Source of the DNA: Leifsonia virtsii
Lineage (GTDB): Bacteria > Actinomycetota > Actinomycetes > Actinomycetales > Microbacteriaceae
Length of the DNA stretch: 33,732 bases
NCBI RefSeq assembly: GCF_030433675.1
Contig: NZ_JAROCB010000009.1
Location: 1 to 33,732, forward strand
Direction: 5' to 3'
Part shown: one piece after another, positions 1-8,866 of the stretch
Layout of the letters: each line of letters begins with the position of its first letter
Numbering within the stretch: the first letter of the stretch is position 1
The notes under the pieces: generated by a model
The model's database searches: none
The model's input: only the letters and a program-made list of their open reading frames with translations
Told to the model about the DNA's origin: nothing
Program-made: the position numbers and the translations under genes

Positions 1-3000
1 CACAGCGCATCGCAGGCGACGAGTGTCGCGCCGCCGTCGGCCGACACCCCGCCCGCGGCGCCGCCGGCCGTGCCCGAGGAGGCGGCCGCCCCCGAGGTCG
101 CCGACCTCGCCGTAGGCGACCCCGTGCTCACCATCACGAAGGTGGTCGTCAACACCGGCGGCGGCACGGCCACACCGTCCTCGTGGACGTACACCCTGAC
201 GGGCAAGCGCAACAACGGCGGCAACGTCGCGCCCGCGGTCGGGTACACCTTCCAGAGCGGCGTCGCCCAGTCGGTGACGGCGACCGAGACCAGCGGCAAC
301 GGCGCGGGCGTGCTCCGCAGCTACGCGATCACCGAGAGCACAGGCCCGGCGAACTACACGCTCACCGGGATCGCCTGTACCGGTGCCACCGCCGACGGGA
401 CGTTCGGCGGCGGCACGCTCACCGGGCTCCAGCTGCACAGCGGCGACGTCGCATCCTGCACCATCACCAACACGTACCAGGCGCCGCCGACGGCCTCTAT
501 CGTGGTCCGTGCGGGGGGTCAGCGCACCGGCGCCGCGAGCGTCGGCGCACTGCCGGACGGCGCCGTCTACCAGGCCGTCCCGGTCGGCGGAGGCGCGGCC
601 GCGACCTGCGCGATCGTCTCCGGTCAGTGCACGATCACCGTCCCGGCCGGCGCCGCGTACACGGTCTCTGCGCAGACCGCCGCCCCCGGGTACTACCTGA
701 GCCCGAGCCTCGACGTCGGCAGCTCCTCGAGCGGCTCGCCGACGCCGTACGCGTTCCGCACGGCCACGCTCGCGGCCAACTCCACCACGACCGTCCCCGG
801 AACCGACGTCACGAGCGTCTACACCGACGCCAACGGCAACCGGTTCAGCGGGATGCTGGCCCAGTCCCTCCAGAACCCCGCCGTACAGCAGATGTGCGGG
901 CTGCGCATCGCGCTGGTGCTCGACCAGTCCGGGTCGATGGCGGGCGCGAAGCAGACCGCCCTGAAGGCCTCCGCGGACGACGTGGTCACCTCGCTGACGG
1001 GCACGCCCTCCACGCTCGCGGTCTACACCTTCTCCGCCGCGGCCGGCCCGAGCGTCGGCGCGACCTCCACCGCGACCGCGGCGTCCGCGCAGCCGCTGCA
1101 CACGTTCATCGACGGGCTTCCCGCCCCGAGCAGCTACACGAACTGGGACCGCGGCCTCGGCCAGGTCGGCGCGGGCTTCGACCTCGTCATCCTGCTCACC
1201 GACGGAAACCCGACCACCTACGCGGGCGGCAGCGTCGACGGCAGCAACGCGCGCATCGCCTACGTCGAGCAGGGGATGTTCTCGGCCAACCGGATCAAGG
1301 GCGCCCTCGGCGAGCGGCTCGTCGCCGTCGGGATCGGCGTGGACGGGGGTGCCGAGAACCTTCGCGCCGTCTCCGGCCCGACTGCGGGCAGCGACTACTT
1401 CACCGCCTCGGACACCGGCTTCGGTGCGACCCTCAAGCAGCTGGCCACGGGCTCCTGCAGCAACACCATGACCATCCAGAAGCGGATCGAGACCGCGGCG
1501 GGAACGATCGTCGACAACTCGCCGGCGGCCGACGGCTGGGGCTTCAGCGGCACGGTCTCCTCCGGCACGATCGGCGCCTTCGCCCCGACCGCGACGCAGA
1601 ACGGCAGCACCGGCTTCACGAGCGCCGCGGTGGGCCTGCCCGCCGGGTCGTCGCCGACCGTCTCCCTCACCGAGACGGCTCAGCCGGGCTACACGCTCGA
1701 CCGTGCGGCGTCGTCGTGCCGGGTCGACGGGCGCTCCGTCGCGATCGGCGGCACAGGGTCGACGATCACCTTCACGGGAGCGGCAGGCGCGGCCATGTCG
1801 TGCGTGTTCGTGAACCGGATGGTGCAGACCTACGGCACGTTCAGCGTCGCCAAGCAGATCAGCGGCGACACCGGACTCGTGCCGGGCTCCACGCCGTTCA
1901 CCGTGGACTACAGCTACCCGGCGGGATCGGGATACCCGTCCGGGTCGGGGCACCTGACGGTGACCCCGGGCGGCGGCGCCGTGCGGTCGGATCCGATTCC
2001 GCAGGGCGCCGTCGTCCACCTCTCCGAGGCGGTGCGACCGCCGATCCCGGACGGGACCTGGGGCGATCCGGTGTTCTCGGCGAACGACATCGCCATCGGA
2101 GACGGCACCGATGTCGCGGTCACCCTCACCAACCCGATCCGCCGCGACACCGGCGGGATCAGCGTCCTGAAGTCGGTCACCGGCGACGGTGCGGGGGCGG
2201 TGCCCGCGGATGCAGCCTTCACGGTGGCCTACCACTGGGATGCGGCGCAGAACGGCGCCTACCCGGCGGGCGACGGGACGATCGTCGTCCACAACGACGG
2301 TGTGCCGGTCGGCATCCCGGAGGTGCCCGTCGGCGCCGCCGTCACGCTGACGGAGCAGGCGCACGCGTCCTTCCCCGGCGTCAGCTGGAGGTCCGGGACC
2401 TTCAGTCCGGCCGGCCCGGTCGTGGTGACCGCGGGCGGCCAGAGCGTGGCCGTGACCCTGACCAACGTGTACACCGTCGACACCGGCGGCTTCACGATCG
2501 CAAAGCGCGTGACCGGCGACGGCGCCCGCCTCGTGCCCTCCGGGACGGTGTTCACCGTCCACTACAGCTACACGGGCGGGATCGCGGGCCGGCCGGGGGC
2601 GGGAAGTCTCGGCCTGATCGACGGCGTGCCCCAGAGCGTCACGGGTCTTCCCGCGGGCGCCGTGGTGACGTTCCAGGAGGACGCCCCGGCCGCGGTGCCG
2701 GGTGCGACGTGGGGCGGCCCGGTGTTCGACCCGGCGCAGCTCACCATCGGCGCCGGCGGCGACGCCAGGGTGACTCTGGAGAACCCGATCACCGAGATCC
2801 GCCCGACGCTCCAGCTGAAGAACGTCGTCACCGACGACGTCCTCCCGGCCACCGACTGGGTGCTCACCGGCACGGGCGACGACTCGCCGACGGTGACGAA
2901 CCCGGAGGGCGGCGACACCGCGGCCGTGACGGTGCGGACCGGAGCCTCGTACACCCTCGCCGAAGCGCCGAAGGACGGCGCAGCAGGCACCGCCGAGTTC

Positions 3001-6000
3001 GCGGCGGGCGACTGGGTCTGCACCGACGCCTCCGGCGGGACGGTCACGGTCGACCGCACCGGCCCGGGCGCCGCGACGCTGCAGGGGCTTTCGGCGGGGC
3101 AGGCCGTCGTCTGCACGGTGACGAACACGCATCAGGATCAGGGCGTGCGCCTCCACAAGACGCTCGCCGCTCCGGCGACGCAGAACGCGGACGGGACCTG
3201 GACCATCCGCTACACGCTGACCGTCGCCAACCGCAGCACGCTCGCGGCGACCGTCTACGACCTCGGCGACACGCTGCACTTCGGCGGCGGCATCGCCGTG
3301 CAGCAGGCGACCTGGAGCGGCCCGACCTCCGGCGACTTCACCGGCGCGACGGCGGTCCTCGCCCAGGGCGCGGCGCTCGCCGCGGGGGCGACCGCGACGT
3401 ACGCCGTGAGCGTCACGGCGAGCGTCGGATCGGGCGCCTGGCGCGACCGGACGACCGACTGCCCGGACGGTCCGGGCGACGGCGGCTTCCTCAACACGGC
3501 GACCGTCACCTCCGCGGGCGAGACCACCTCGTCGTCCGCCTGCGACAGCCCCGGCACCCTCACGGTGCGGAAGACGGCCGGCGCGATGGCGCAGGGCCCG
3601 GACGGACATGTGACGATCGCGTACGACATCGTCGTGACCAACGCCACACCGAAGCCGCAGTTCTACGACCTGGCGGACACGCCGAGCCCGGCGCCCGGCG
3701 CGACCGTCGTGTCCGCCTCGGCGACGAGGAACGGCGATCCGATCGCCTACGACGGCGGCAGCCTGGCCGCCGGGGCGGCGATCGGCGGCGGCAGCCCCGA
3801 GCATCCGGTCACCGACCGCTACGTCGTCACCCTGGAGGTCGACGTCGCCGCCCTCGACTCGTCGCACGCGACCTGCGACGGCGCCGGCACCGGGCTGTTC
3901 AACGCAGCGACCCTCAGCACCGGCGGCATCGTGCGCGAGTCGGACGCCTGCGCCGACCTCCCGACCGGCACGCTCACCCTGGTCAAGTCGGTCGCCGCGG
4001 GCTTCGGCGGCGACCGGCCCTCCGACGCGTGGACGCTGACCGCCGCGGGCGCTTCCGGCCGCGCGATCAGCGGACGCTACAGCGCCGCCGACCCCGACCC
4101 CGCGATCACCGCGGTGCGGGTGCCGACCGGGACGTACGCGCTCAGCGAGGGGCCGGACATCCCGGGCTACGCGCTCACCGGGATCGTCTGCGCCGATGCC
4201 GAGGGCGGCCCGGTGGCCGTCAGCGACCAGGCGATCGAGCTGGGGGCGGGGATGGACGTGACCTGCACGTTCACGAACACGCCGCGCCCGGCGCACCTCA
4301 CCCTGATCAAGGAGGTCGCCGACCCGGACGGCAGCGGCACCACGAAGACACCGCACGACTGGACCCTGACCGCCACACCCGCGTTCGACGGCTTCGCCCC
4401 GGTCAGCGGCCGCGGCGACCCCGGACGCGCCGACGGCGTCGACGCGGTGCCGGTCTGGGCCGGCCGGTACGACCTGTCCGAGTCCGGCCCCGCGGGCTTC
4501 GCCGCCGGGCAGTGGACGTGCGATGGCGCCGGCGTCGATGGCGCGGTCGTCACCATCCCGCTCGGGGCCGACGTCACCTGCACGATCACGAACTCGGCCA
4601 CGCTGCCGCGGCTTACGCTGGTCAAGGTCGTCGACAACGGCGACACCGGCGGCCGCGGCGTCCCGAGCGACTGGGTCGTCTCCGCCGTCGGGCCCACCAC
4701 GTTCGGCGGCCCCGGCTCGGATGACCCGGCGGATCCGGACCCGGCCATCACGCGCATCGGCGCGCAGGTCGGCGACTACACCCTGACGGAGGACGCATCG
4801 GCGGCCCCGGCCGGATACGAGCTCGCCGGCCTGAGCTGCACGAACACGGTCGACGGCACGGTGCTCGGCACCTCGCCGGCCGACCCGACCCTCCACCTCG
4901 CCGAAGGCGACGACGTGGTCTGCACGTTCACCAACCGCGCCATCCCGGCCGCCTGGACGTTGAGCAAGACCAGCGATCGCGGTGCTGCCGTCATGCCGGG
5001 CGACGTCATCCGCTACGTGCTGACGCTCACGCACACCGGGGGAGTGGTCCCGCGCTTCCTGTCGCTGGCCGACGTCGACGACCTCAGCGGGGTGACGCCG
5101 CACGCCTCCTTCGTGCCGGGCAGCCTCTCCGCCTCCTCGGGCGCCGCGACGCTGGAGGGCGGCCGGCTCGACTGGACCCTGACAGACCCGTCGGGCCCGG
5201 CGTTCACCCTCGCCTACAGCTTCCGGGTGGCGCCCGACGCCTGGGGCGTCACGCTCAGGAACGCCCTGACCCCGCCGCGCGACGTCAGCTGCCCGGACGG
5301 CGCCTGCGAGACCTCGTCGAGCACCCCCGACCTGGAGCTGTGGAAGACGGCCGTCGTCACCTCGAAGGCCGACCCGGCCGACCCGACGCGGGTGCTCCCG
5401 GGCGGCACCGTCGCCTACACGCTGTCCGCGCACAACCCGACCGACGTCGACCTGCCCGCCGGGCAGACGGAGACGGACGACGTGAGCGGCCTGACCGGTC
5501 ACGCCACGCTCGGCGCCCTCGGCGCCGGACTGAGCCTCGACGGCCCCGACCGGCTCACCTGGACGCTGCCCGCCGTGCCCGCGGGCGCGACGGTGTCCGT
5601 CGGCTACAGCGTGACGGTCGCCGACGACGCCGCGGGCAGCACGCTCACCAACACCCTCGTGCCCGGCACCGGCCACTGCCTGCCCCCGGCCGACGACGGC
5701 CCCGGATGCACGACCAGCAACGACGTGCCGCGCGTCGACCTCGGGATCGTGAAGTCCGCGTCCACCGAGGGACCCGTCGACAACGACCCGGGTGCGAGCA
5801 GCGAGTACGCGTACACGCTGACGGTGGCCAACCACGGCGACACCGAGGCGACCGACGCCGTCGTCACGGACGTGCTGCCGGAGCAGCTCGACCTCGACGT
5901 GGCGAAGGGGAGCGGTGGATTCGACGACGTCCCCGCCGGCTGGACGCCCGCGTACGACCCGGCGAGCTCCACCGTGACCGTGCGCATCCCGTCGCTGGGG

Positions 6001-7248
6001 GCCGGCGACACCGCCGCGATCCGGATCCATGTGCTGGTGCGGCCGGTCGTGCACGGCTCGGTGGATGCTCCTGTCGGCGCCGTCCCGCCCGGAGCGGAGG
6101 GGCCTGCACCGGTGACGCCGCCCTCGACGATCGACAACCGGGCGTGCGTGGAGGTCGCGGAGGACGTCGACCCGTCGAACGACTGCTCCACGGCGTCCGT
6201 CCCGCAGCGCGCGGTCGCGGCCAACGTCTGGGTGCAGTGCCAGGCGGATGTTCCGTACCTGCACTACGCGATCCGCACGACGCCGAACCTCTCCGGCGAG
6301 CCGGTGACGCTGCAGTGGACGCCGTCTCAGCCCGGCGTGAACGGGGTGCCGGCGAGCGACCTCCCGGCGGACCCCGCCGGCGTCACCCGGACGCTGCACG
6401 ACGGCGACGACGGCAGCATCCTGTGGCCGGGCGCCGCGGTGAGCGCGAACGGCGTGGGCGTCGGCTTCCCCGGTTGGCGGCCGATCGCCGAGAGCGACTA
6501 CGACGCGAACGGCGCCCTGCGCTTCCCTCCGGCCCAGGTCTTCGAGGGGCTGGTCTACGACCCGTCGACCGTCGCGTCCGACGCCTGGCGCTACCCGTCG
6601 GTGGTGACCATCCGGGTCAACCCGACCGAGACCTACACGGTGGTGTACCCGCCGGCCGTCACGGCCTGCGCGGTCGCCCGGGTGGCCCAGCTCGGCATCG
6701 TCAAGACCGCGAGCACCCCGCTCACGCATCCCGGCGGCAGCTTCGGCTACACCCTGCAGGTCGACGACCTCGGTCTCGGCGCTGCGGACCCCGTCACGCT
6801 GACCGACCCGATCCCGGCGGACCTGCGGGTCGATTCGATCACCACCGACGCCACGGCGTTCCCGCGCTGGCAGGGCTGCGCCGTGACGGGAGCCGACGGC
6901 GACGGGTTCGGCGGGACGCTGACCTGCACGCTGTTCGGACCGCTCCCGGCCTCCGCACCGTCGGCCCCGGACGTGAACCTGAAGGTGACGGTGCGATCGG
7001 GGACCACCGCGTCCAGCATCTCCAACACCGCGAGCGTCTGCTCCCGGCACCAGGGTGACGCCGCCGCGGTGACCGCGTGCGCCGACGCGACGGCCGTGGT
7101 CTACCTGAGCGTGGCGGCCCTGCTGGCGGCGACGGGCCTCGACCTGTACGCGGCGGGCGGGCTGGCGCTGGCGCTCCTGGCCTCCGGCGCCCTGCTCTGG
7201 ACGGTGCTCCTGCGCCGCCGCCGCCGCTATGCGGACATTGCTGTCTAG
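1..7248 (+). CDS. Giant LAATG-anchored surface protein with vWA domain and CnaB/DUF11-type repeats (5' partial)
   Basis: The frame is open from base 1 to the TAG at 7248 (about 2,415 codons), so the true start and signal peptide lie upstream; the GTG at 70 is only the first internal start-like codon. Order seen: a Pro/Ala-rich stretch; a prealbumin-like module (about 120-475); a vWA domain (about 895-1450) with the MIDAS motif DQSGS at 922 and LLTDG near 1195; three tandem DUF5979/CnaB-like modules (about 1831-2142, 2146-2475, 2476-2800); then further CnaB-like and DUF11-like modules, each opening with a pattern such as LTLVKSV or LGIVKSA. The C-terminus has LAATG (7123-7137), a hydrophobic helix and RRRRR, a class E sortase signal. 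Likely role is wall-anchored adhesion or surface structure (inferred). The module Lys, Glu and Asn positions fit intramolecular isopeptide bonds. No ligand can be predicted. Confidence 0.9.
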   Translation, partial: HSASQATSVAPPSADTPPAAPPAVPEEAAAPEVADLAVGDPVLTITKVVVNTGGGTATPSSWTYTLTGKRNNGGNVAPAVGYTFQSGVAQSVTATETSGNGAGVLRSYAITESTGPANYTLTGIACTGATADGTFGGGTLTGLQLHSGDVASCTITNTYQAPPTASIVVRAGGQRTGAASVGALPDGAVYQAVPVGGGAAATCAIVSGQCTITVPAGAAYTVSAQTAAPGYYLSPSLDVGSSSSGSPTPYAFRTATLAANSTTTVPGTDVTSVYTDANGNRFSGMLAQSLQNPAVQQMCGLRIALVLDQSGSMAGAKQTALKASADDVVTSLTGTPSTLAVYTFSAAAGPSVGATSTATAASAQPLHTFIDGLPAPSSYTNWDRGLGQVGAGFDLVILLTDGNPTTYAGGSVDGSNARIAYVEQGMFSANRIKGALGERLVAVGIGVDGGAENLRAVSGPTAGSDYFTASDTGFGATLKQLATGSCSNTMTIQKRIETAAGTIVDNSPAADGWGFSGTVSSGTIGAFAPTATQNGSTGFTSAAVGLPAGSSPTVSLTETAQPGYTLDRAASSCRVDGRSVAIGGTGSTITFTGAAGAAMSCVFVNRMVQTYGTFSVAKQISGDTGLVPGSTPFTVDYSYPAGSGYPSGSGHLTVTPGGGAVRSDPIPQGAVVHLSEAVRPPIPDGTWGDPVFSANDIAIGDGTDVAVTLTNPIRRDTGGISVLKSVTGDGAGAVPADAAFTVAYHWDAAQNGAYPAGDGTIVVHNDGVPVGIPEVPVGAAVTLTEQAHASFPGVSWRSGTFSPAGPVVVTAGGQSVAVTLTNVYTVDTGGFTIAKRVTGDGARLVPSGTVFTVHYSYTGGIAGRPGAGSLGLIDGVPQSVTGLPAGAVVTFQEDAPAAVPGATWGGPVFDPAQLTIGAGGDARVTLENPITEIRPTLQLKNVVTDDVLPATDWVLTGTGDDSPTVTNPEGGDTAAVTVRTGASYTLAEAPKDGAAGTAEFAAGDWVCTDASGGTVTVDRTGPGAATLQGLSAGQAVVCTVTNTHQDQGVRLHKTLAAPATQNADGTWTIRYTLTVANRSTLAATVYDLGDTLHFGGGIAVQQATWSGPTSGDFTGATAVLAQGAALAAGATATYAVSVTASVGSGAWRDRTTDCPDGPGDGGFLNTATVTSAGETTSSSACDSPGTLTVRKTAGAMAQGPDGHVTIAYDIVVTNATPKPQFYDLADTPSPAPGATVVSASATRNGDPIAYDGGSLAAGAAIGGGSPEHPVTDRYVVTLEVDVAALDSSHATCDGAGTGLFNAATLSTGGIVRESDACADLPTGTLTLVKSVAAGFGGDRPSDAWTLTAAGASGRAISGRYSAADPDPAITAVRVPTGTYALSEGPDIPGYALTGIVCADAEGGPVAVSDQAIELGAGMDVTCTFTNTPRPAHLTLIKEVADPDGSGTTKTPHDWTLTATPAFDGFAPVSGRGDPGRADGVDAVPVWAGRYDLSESGPAGFAAGQWTCDGAGVDGAVVTIPLGADVTCTITNSATLPRLTLVKVVDNGDTGGRGVPSDWVVSAVGPTTFGGPGSDDPADPDPAITRIGAQVGDYTLTEDASAAPAGYELAGLSCTNTVDGTVLGTSPADPTLHLAEGDDVVCTFTNRAIPAAWTLSKTSDRGAAVMPGDVIRYVLTLTHTGGVVPRFLSLADVDDLSGVTPHASFVPGSLSASSGAATLEGGRLDWTLTDPSGPAFTLAYSFRVAPDAWGVTLRNALTPPRDVSCPDGACETSSSTPDLELWKTAVVTSKADPADPTRVLPGGTVAYTLSAHNPTDVDLPAGQTETDDVSGLTGHATLGALGAGLSLDGPDRLTWTLPAVPAGATVSVGYSVTVADDAAGSTLTNTLVPGTGHCLPPADDGPGCTTSNDVPRVDLGIVKSASTEGPVDNDPGASSEYAYTLTVANHGDTEATDAVVTDVLPEQLDLDVAKGSGGFDDVPAGWTPAYDPASSTVTVRIPSLGAGDTAAIRIHVLVRPVVHGSVDAPVGAVPPGAEGPAPVTPPSTIDNRACVEVAEDVDPSNDCSTASVPQRAVAANVWVQCQADVPYLHYAIRTTPNLSGEPVTLQWTPSQPGVNGVPASDLPADPAGVTRTLHDGDDGSILWPGAAVSANGVGVGFPGWRPIAESDYDANGALRFPPAQVFEGLVYDPSTVASDAWRYPSVVTIRVNPTETYTVVYPPAVTACAVARVAQLGIVKTASTPLTHPGGSFGYTLQVDDLGLGAADPVTLTDPIPADLRVDSITTDATAFPRWQGCAVTGADGDGFGGTLTCTLFGPLPASAPSAPDVNLKVTVRSGTTASSISNTASVCSRHQGDAAAVTACADATAVVYLSVAALLAATGLDLYAAGGLALALLASGALLWTVLLRRRRRYADIAV

Positions 7249-7320
7249 GCTTCCGGCCCTGTCATTCGCCAGAGTTGACGCAGGCATTCATAGAGGTCGT
7301 CGTGCCTGACATGACGACAA

Positions 7321-7365
7321 GGGTGCCGGCGCCGTTGACTCTCGCTGCACCGGGCGCCGGCACCC
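7321..7365. terminator. Factor-independent-type terminator after the surface-protein gene
   Basis: A 13-bp perfect inverted repeat (7321-7333 with 7353-7365) encloses a 19-nt loop, 72 bp after the stop codon. There is no U-tract, as is common in high-GC actinobacteria. It is symmetric, so it could also stop minus-strand transcription. Confidence 0.75.
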
Positions 7366-7533
7366 GTCCTTCACCGCGGCCGCTGAGGGCCGAGGAGGTC
7401 CGTCTCCGACACACGGTACCGCGCGCACCCCGGTCGTGGCGTCGCCCGGATCGGGGCGCGCTGCGGTGTGCGCGGGTGCGGCCGCCGATGCGTCATGCAT
7501 GCACACTACGGCCGATATTAAAACGTGCGATAT

Positions 7534-7550
7534 TCCCCCAAGTGAGGGGA
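7534..7550. promoter_or_regulatory. GC-rich palindrome, copy 1
   Basis: TCCCC-CAAGTGA-GGGGA. It resembles copy 2 at 7885-7900: both read CCCCCAARTGNGGGG, with TAT just before on the plus strand. On the minus strand an AT-rich patch follows it. It looks like a binding site for a dimeric regulator; the regulator is unknown. Confidence 0.45.
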
Positions 7551-7558
7551 GGCCGCGA

Positions 7559-7599
7559 CGTCCTCTCCGCCCGGCTCTGTCGACCGGCCGGAGAGGACG
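7559..7599 (-). terminator. Terminator of the small minus-strand gene
   Basis: An 11-bp perfect inverted repeat (7559-7569 with 7589-7599) lies 10 bp beyond the stop of the small gene that ends at 7610. The 19-nt loop holds further C/G complementarity. There is no U-run. Confidence 0.65.
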
Positions 7600-7609
7600 C
7601 CGATGGGCC

Positions 7610-7855
7610 TCACTGGAAGGGCGCCCAATCGTCGAGGTCGTACTCGAGCTCGATGCCGTCGTACAGGCGGACGCGCCAGACCTTGCTGTCGCCCCCGACA
7701 TATTGGCCCCGAGCTGTCTCCATCGCCCACTCGCCGTCGCCTGTTCGGCGCCAGCGGATCATCCCCACATGCTCGCGAAGCCGCGGCGCGTGCGGCGGGT
7801 GAAGGAAGTCGGCTTCCGACATCTGTTCATCTCGTCCCCCTCGCTGCCCTTTCAT
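7610..7855 (-). CDS. Small hypothetical protein (70-81 aa)
   Basis: A short conserved-looking protein with a compact, probably beta-rich, acidic C-terminal part containing IRWRRTGDGEW, VWRVRLYDG and ending YDLDDWAPFQ. I cannot assign a function. Two starts are plausible. The ATG at 7855 has an AAAAGT hexamer 6 nt upstream, fitting the leaderless pattern seen elsewhere here, and puts the palindrome at 7885-7900 at the -35 position. The ATG at 7822 begins MSEADFLHPPHAP, but its nearest GA-rich run is about 13 nt away, too far for an ideal ribosome site. A longer frame to 7891 would begin inside the palindrome and is unlikely. The gene stands alone, with its own terminator. Confidence 0.6.
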   Translation of the reverse strand: MKGQRGGRDEQMSEADFLHPPHAPRLREHVGMIRWRRTGDGEWAMETARGQYVGGDSKVWRVRLYDGIELEYDLDDWAPFQ

Positions 7856-7884
7856 CCTGTGACTTTTCGCAGGGATGACGGTAT

Positions 7885-7900
7885 CCCCCAAATGTGGGGG
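7885..7900. promoter_or_regulatory. GC-rich palindrome, copy 2 (candidate activator site at -35)
   Basis: CCCCCA-AATG-TGGGGG, a perfect 6-bp inverted repeat around 4 nt. For the small minus-strand gene, a -10-like AAAAGT (plus 7862-7867) lies exactly 17 bp from its inner half, so the palindrome replaces the -35 box. That placement suits an activator. The second copy is at 7534-7550. Confidence 0.5.
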
Positions 7901-7919
7901 CGGGAGCTGCCGGGCGGTG

Positions 7920-8831
7920 TCAGCTTCCGCGTGCCTCGGCCTCGCGGAAGAGCGCGAGCATGTCGCGCCCCAGCTGGTGCGGGGCGGTCTCGCAGGGGCT
8001 GTGGCCCGTCCGGTAGACCGCGAAACGCGCGCCGAGGGCCTGGGCGTTGGCCGCGTGCAGGTGTGTGGGCCACAGGTCGTGCTGGCCGGTGACCACCAGC
8101 AGCGGGATGCCGCTCGCGGCGACCTGGGCGCGCACGTCCGGGACGTGCTTCATCAGGCCGACGATGTCGTCCACGCTGGAGCGGCGGGTGAGCGAGAAGC
8201 GCGACCGCACGAAGGCGAGCCGGCTGTCCGACACCCGGTTCTTGTTCGTGACGATGCCCCAGATCATCAGCGAGGCGGCGATGTGCGGCGTCGTGAGCCA
8301 GCTCAGCCAGCCGATGATGCGCACCCCGCGGAACGACTGCCCCGGCTCCGGCGGGGCGGTCAGCAGCGTCAGGGAGCGGAACAGCTCGGGATGCTGCACG
8401 AGCGCCAGCTGGGCGAGGATGCCGGCGAACGAGTAGCCGAGCACGTGGGCGGGCGCGCCGTCGCGGAGGAACGCCACCACGTCGGCGACCAGCAGGTCGT
8501 ACGTGTACCGCTCGCCGGCGGCGGGCCCGGCGTCCGCCGACTCGTACTGCCCGGCGAGGTCGAAGCTCTGCACGTGGTAGCCGGCGGCGACGAGGATGGG
8601 GGCGAGGAGGTAGAAGTCCTCCTTCGAGCCCGTGACGCCCGGGATGAGGACGACGCGCGGGTCGCCGGGGTCGCCCAGCGAGGCGACCGCCAGCTCGCCG
8701 CTCGGGGCGCGGAAGCGGGAGAACACCGTCCCGACCGGAGCGACCGACCAGTCGATGTCGGGCAGGGCGGCATCGAGGCGCGCGGCCTCGTCGTCCCCGC
8801 CCGTGACCGGACGCCTCTCACCGATGGACAC
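7920..8831 (-). CDS. Alpha/beta hydrolase
   Basis: A 303-residue alpha/beta-hydrolase fold protein with no signal peptide, so probably cytoplasmic. The nucleophile elbow is GYSFAG (Ser134); the triad is completed by Asp252 in TGQHDLW and His277 in RTGHSP. The strand before the oxyanion region reads VVLIPGVTGSKEDF (about 60-73). The substrate cannot be told from sequence; a carboxylic ester or a C-C bond is typical of the family. Start choice: a GTG at 8831 preceded by TAGCGT and exactly 6 nt, a leaderless promoter. The fumarylacetoacetate-hydrolase-family gene ends 35 bp upstream on the same strand, so read-through is possible, but this gene has its own promoter. Confidence 0.9.
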   Translation of the reverse strand: MSIGERRPVTGGDDEAARLDAALPDIDWSVAPVGTVFSRFRAPSGELAVASLGDPGDPRVVLIPGVTGSKEDFYLLAPILVAAGYHVQSFDLAGQYESADAGPAAGERYTYDLLVADVVAFLRDGAPAHVLGYSFAGILAQLALVQHPELFRSLTLLTAPPEPGQSFRGVRIIGWLSWLTTPHIAASLMIWGIVTNKNRVSDSRLAFVRSRFSLTRRSSVDDIVGLMKHVPDVRAQVAASGIPLLVVTGQHDLWPTHLHAANAQALGARFAVYRTGHSPCETAPHQLGRDMLALFREAEARGS

Positions 8832-8837
8832 GAGGCT

Positions 8838-8843
8838 ACGCTA
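8838..8843 (-). promoter_or_regulatory. -10 element (TAGCGT) of the alpha/beta hydrolase gene
   Basis: On the minus strand TAGCGT is followed by AGCCTC and then GTG, a 6-nt gap that puts the transcription start on or next to the start codon. No clear -35 is visible. Confidence 0.6.
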
Positions 8844-8866
8844 GCCCACTCGGAGAGCCAGGGGGC

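Larger units (their letters stand above)
7249..7609. other. Gene-poor intergenic stretch (361 bp)
   Basis: This stretch holds two terminator hairpins (7321-7365 and 7559-7599), a GC-rich palindrome (7534-7550) and an AT-rich patch (7515-7523) that stands out in this GC background. No convincing coding region is present. On the minus strand a TAGTGT hexamer (7503-7508) sits 6 nt before an ATG that opens a 41-codon Arg/Pro-rich frame (7371-7496). That frame resembles no family I know and is listed as a finding only. Confidence 0.6.

Noticed and set aside
5340-7058. Long open frame inside the surface-protein gene in another frame
   Set aside because: Arg/Gly-rich translation typical of a shifted frame in high-GC DNA; no domain, and the main frame has clear repeats and an anchor.
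7321-7599. CRISPR-like or tRNA-like structure in the gap after the surface gene
   Set aside because: Only two unrelated hairpins; no repeated spacer unit, no cloverleaf and no CCA end.
7288-7701. 137-codon minus-strand frame overlapping the small gene
   Set aside because: Runs through two terminator hairpins, and its start lies inside the better supported small gene.
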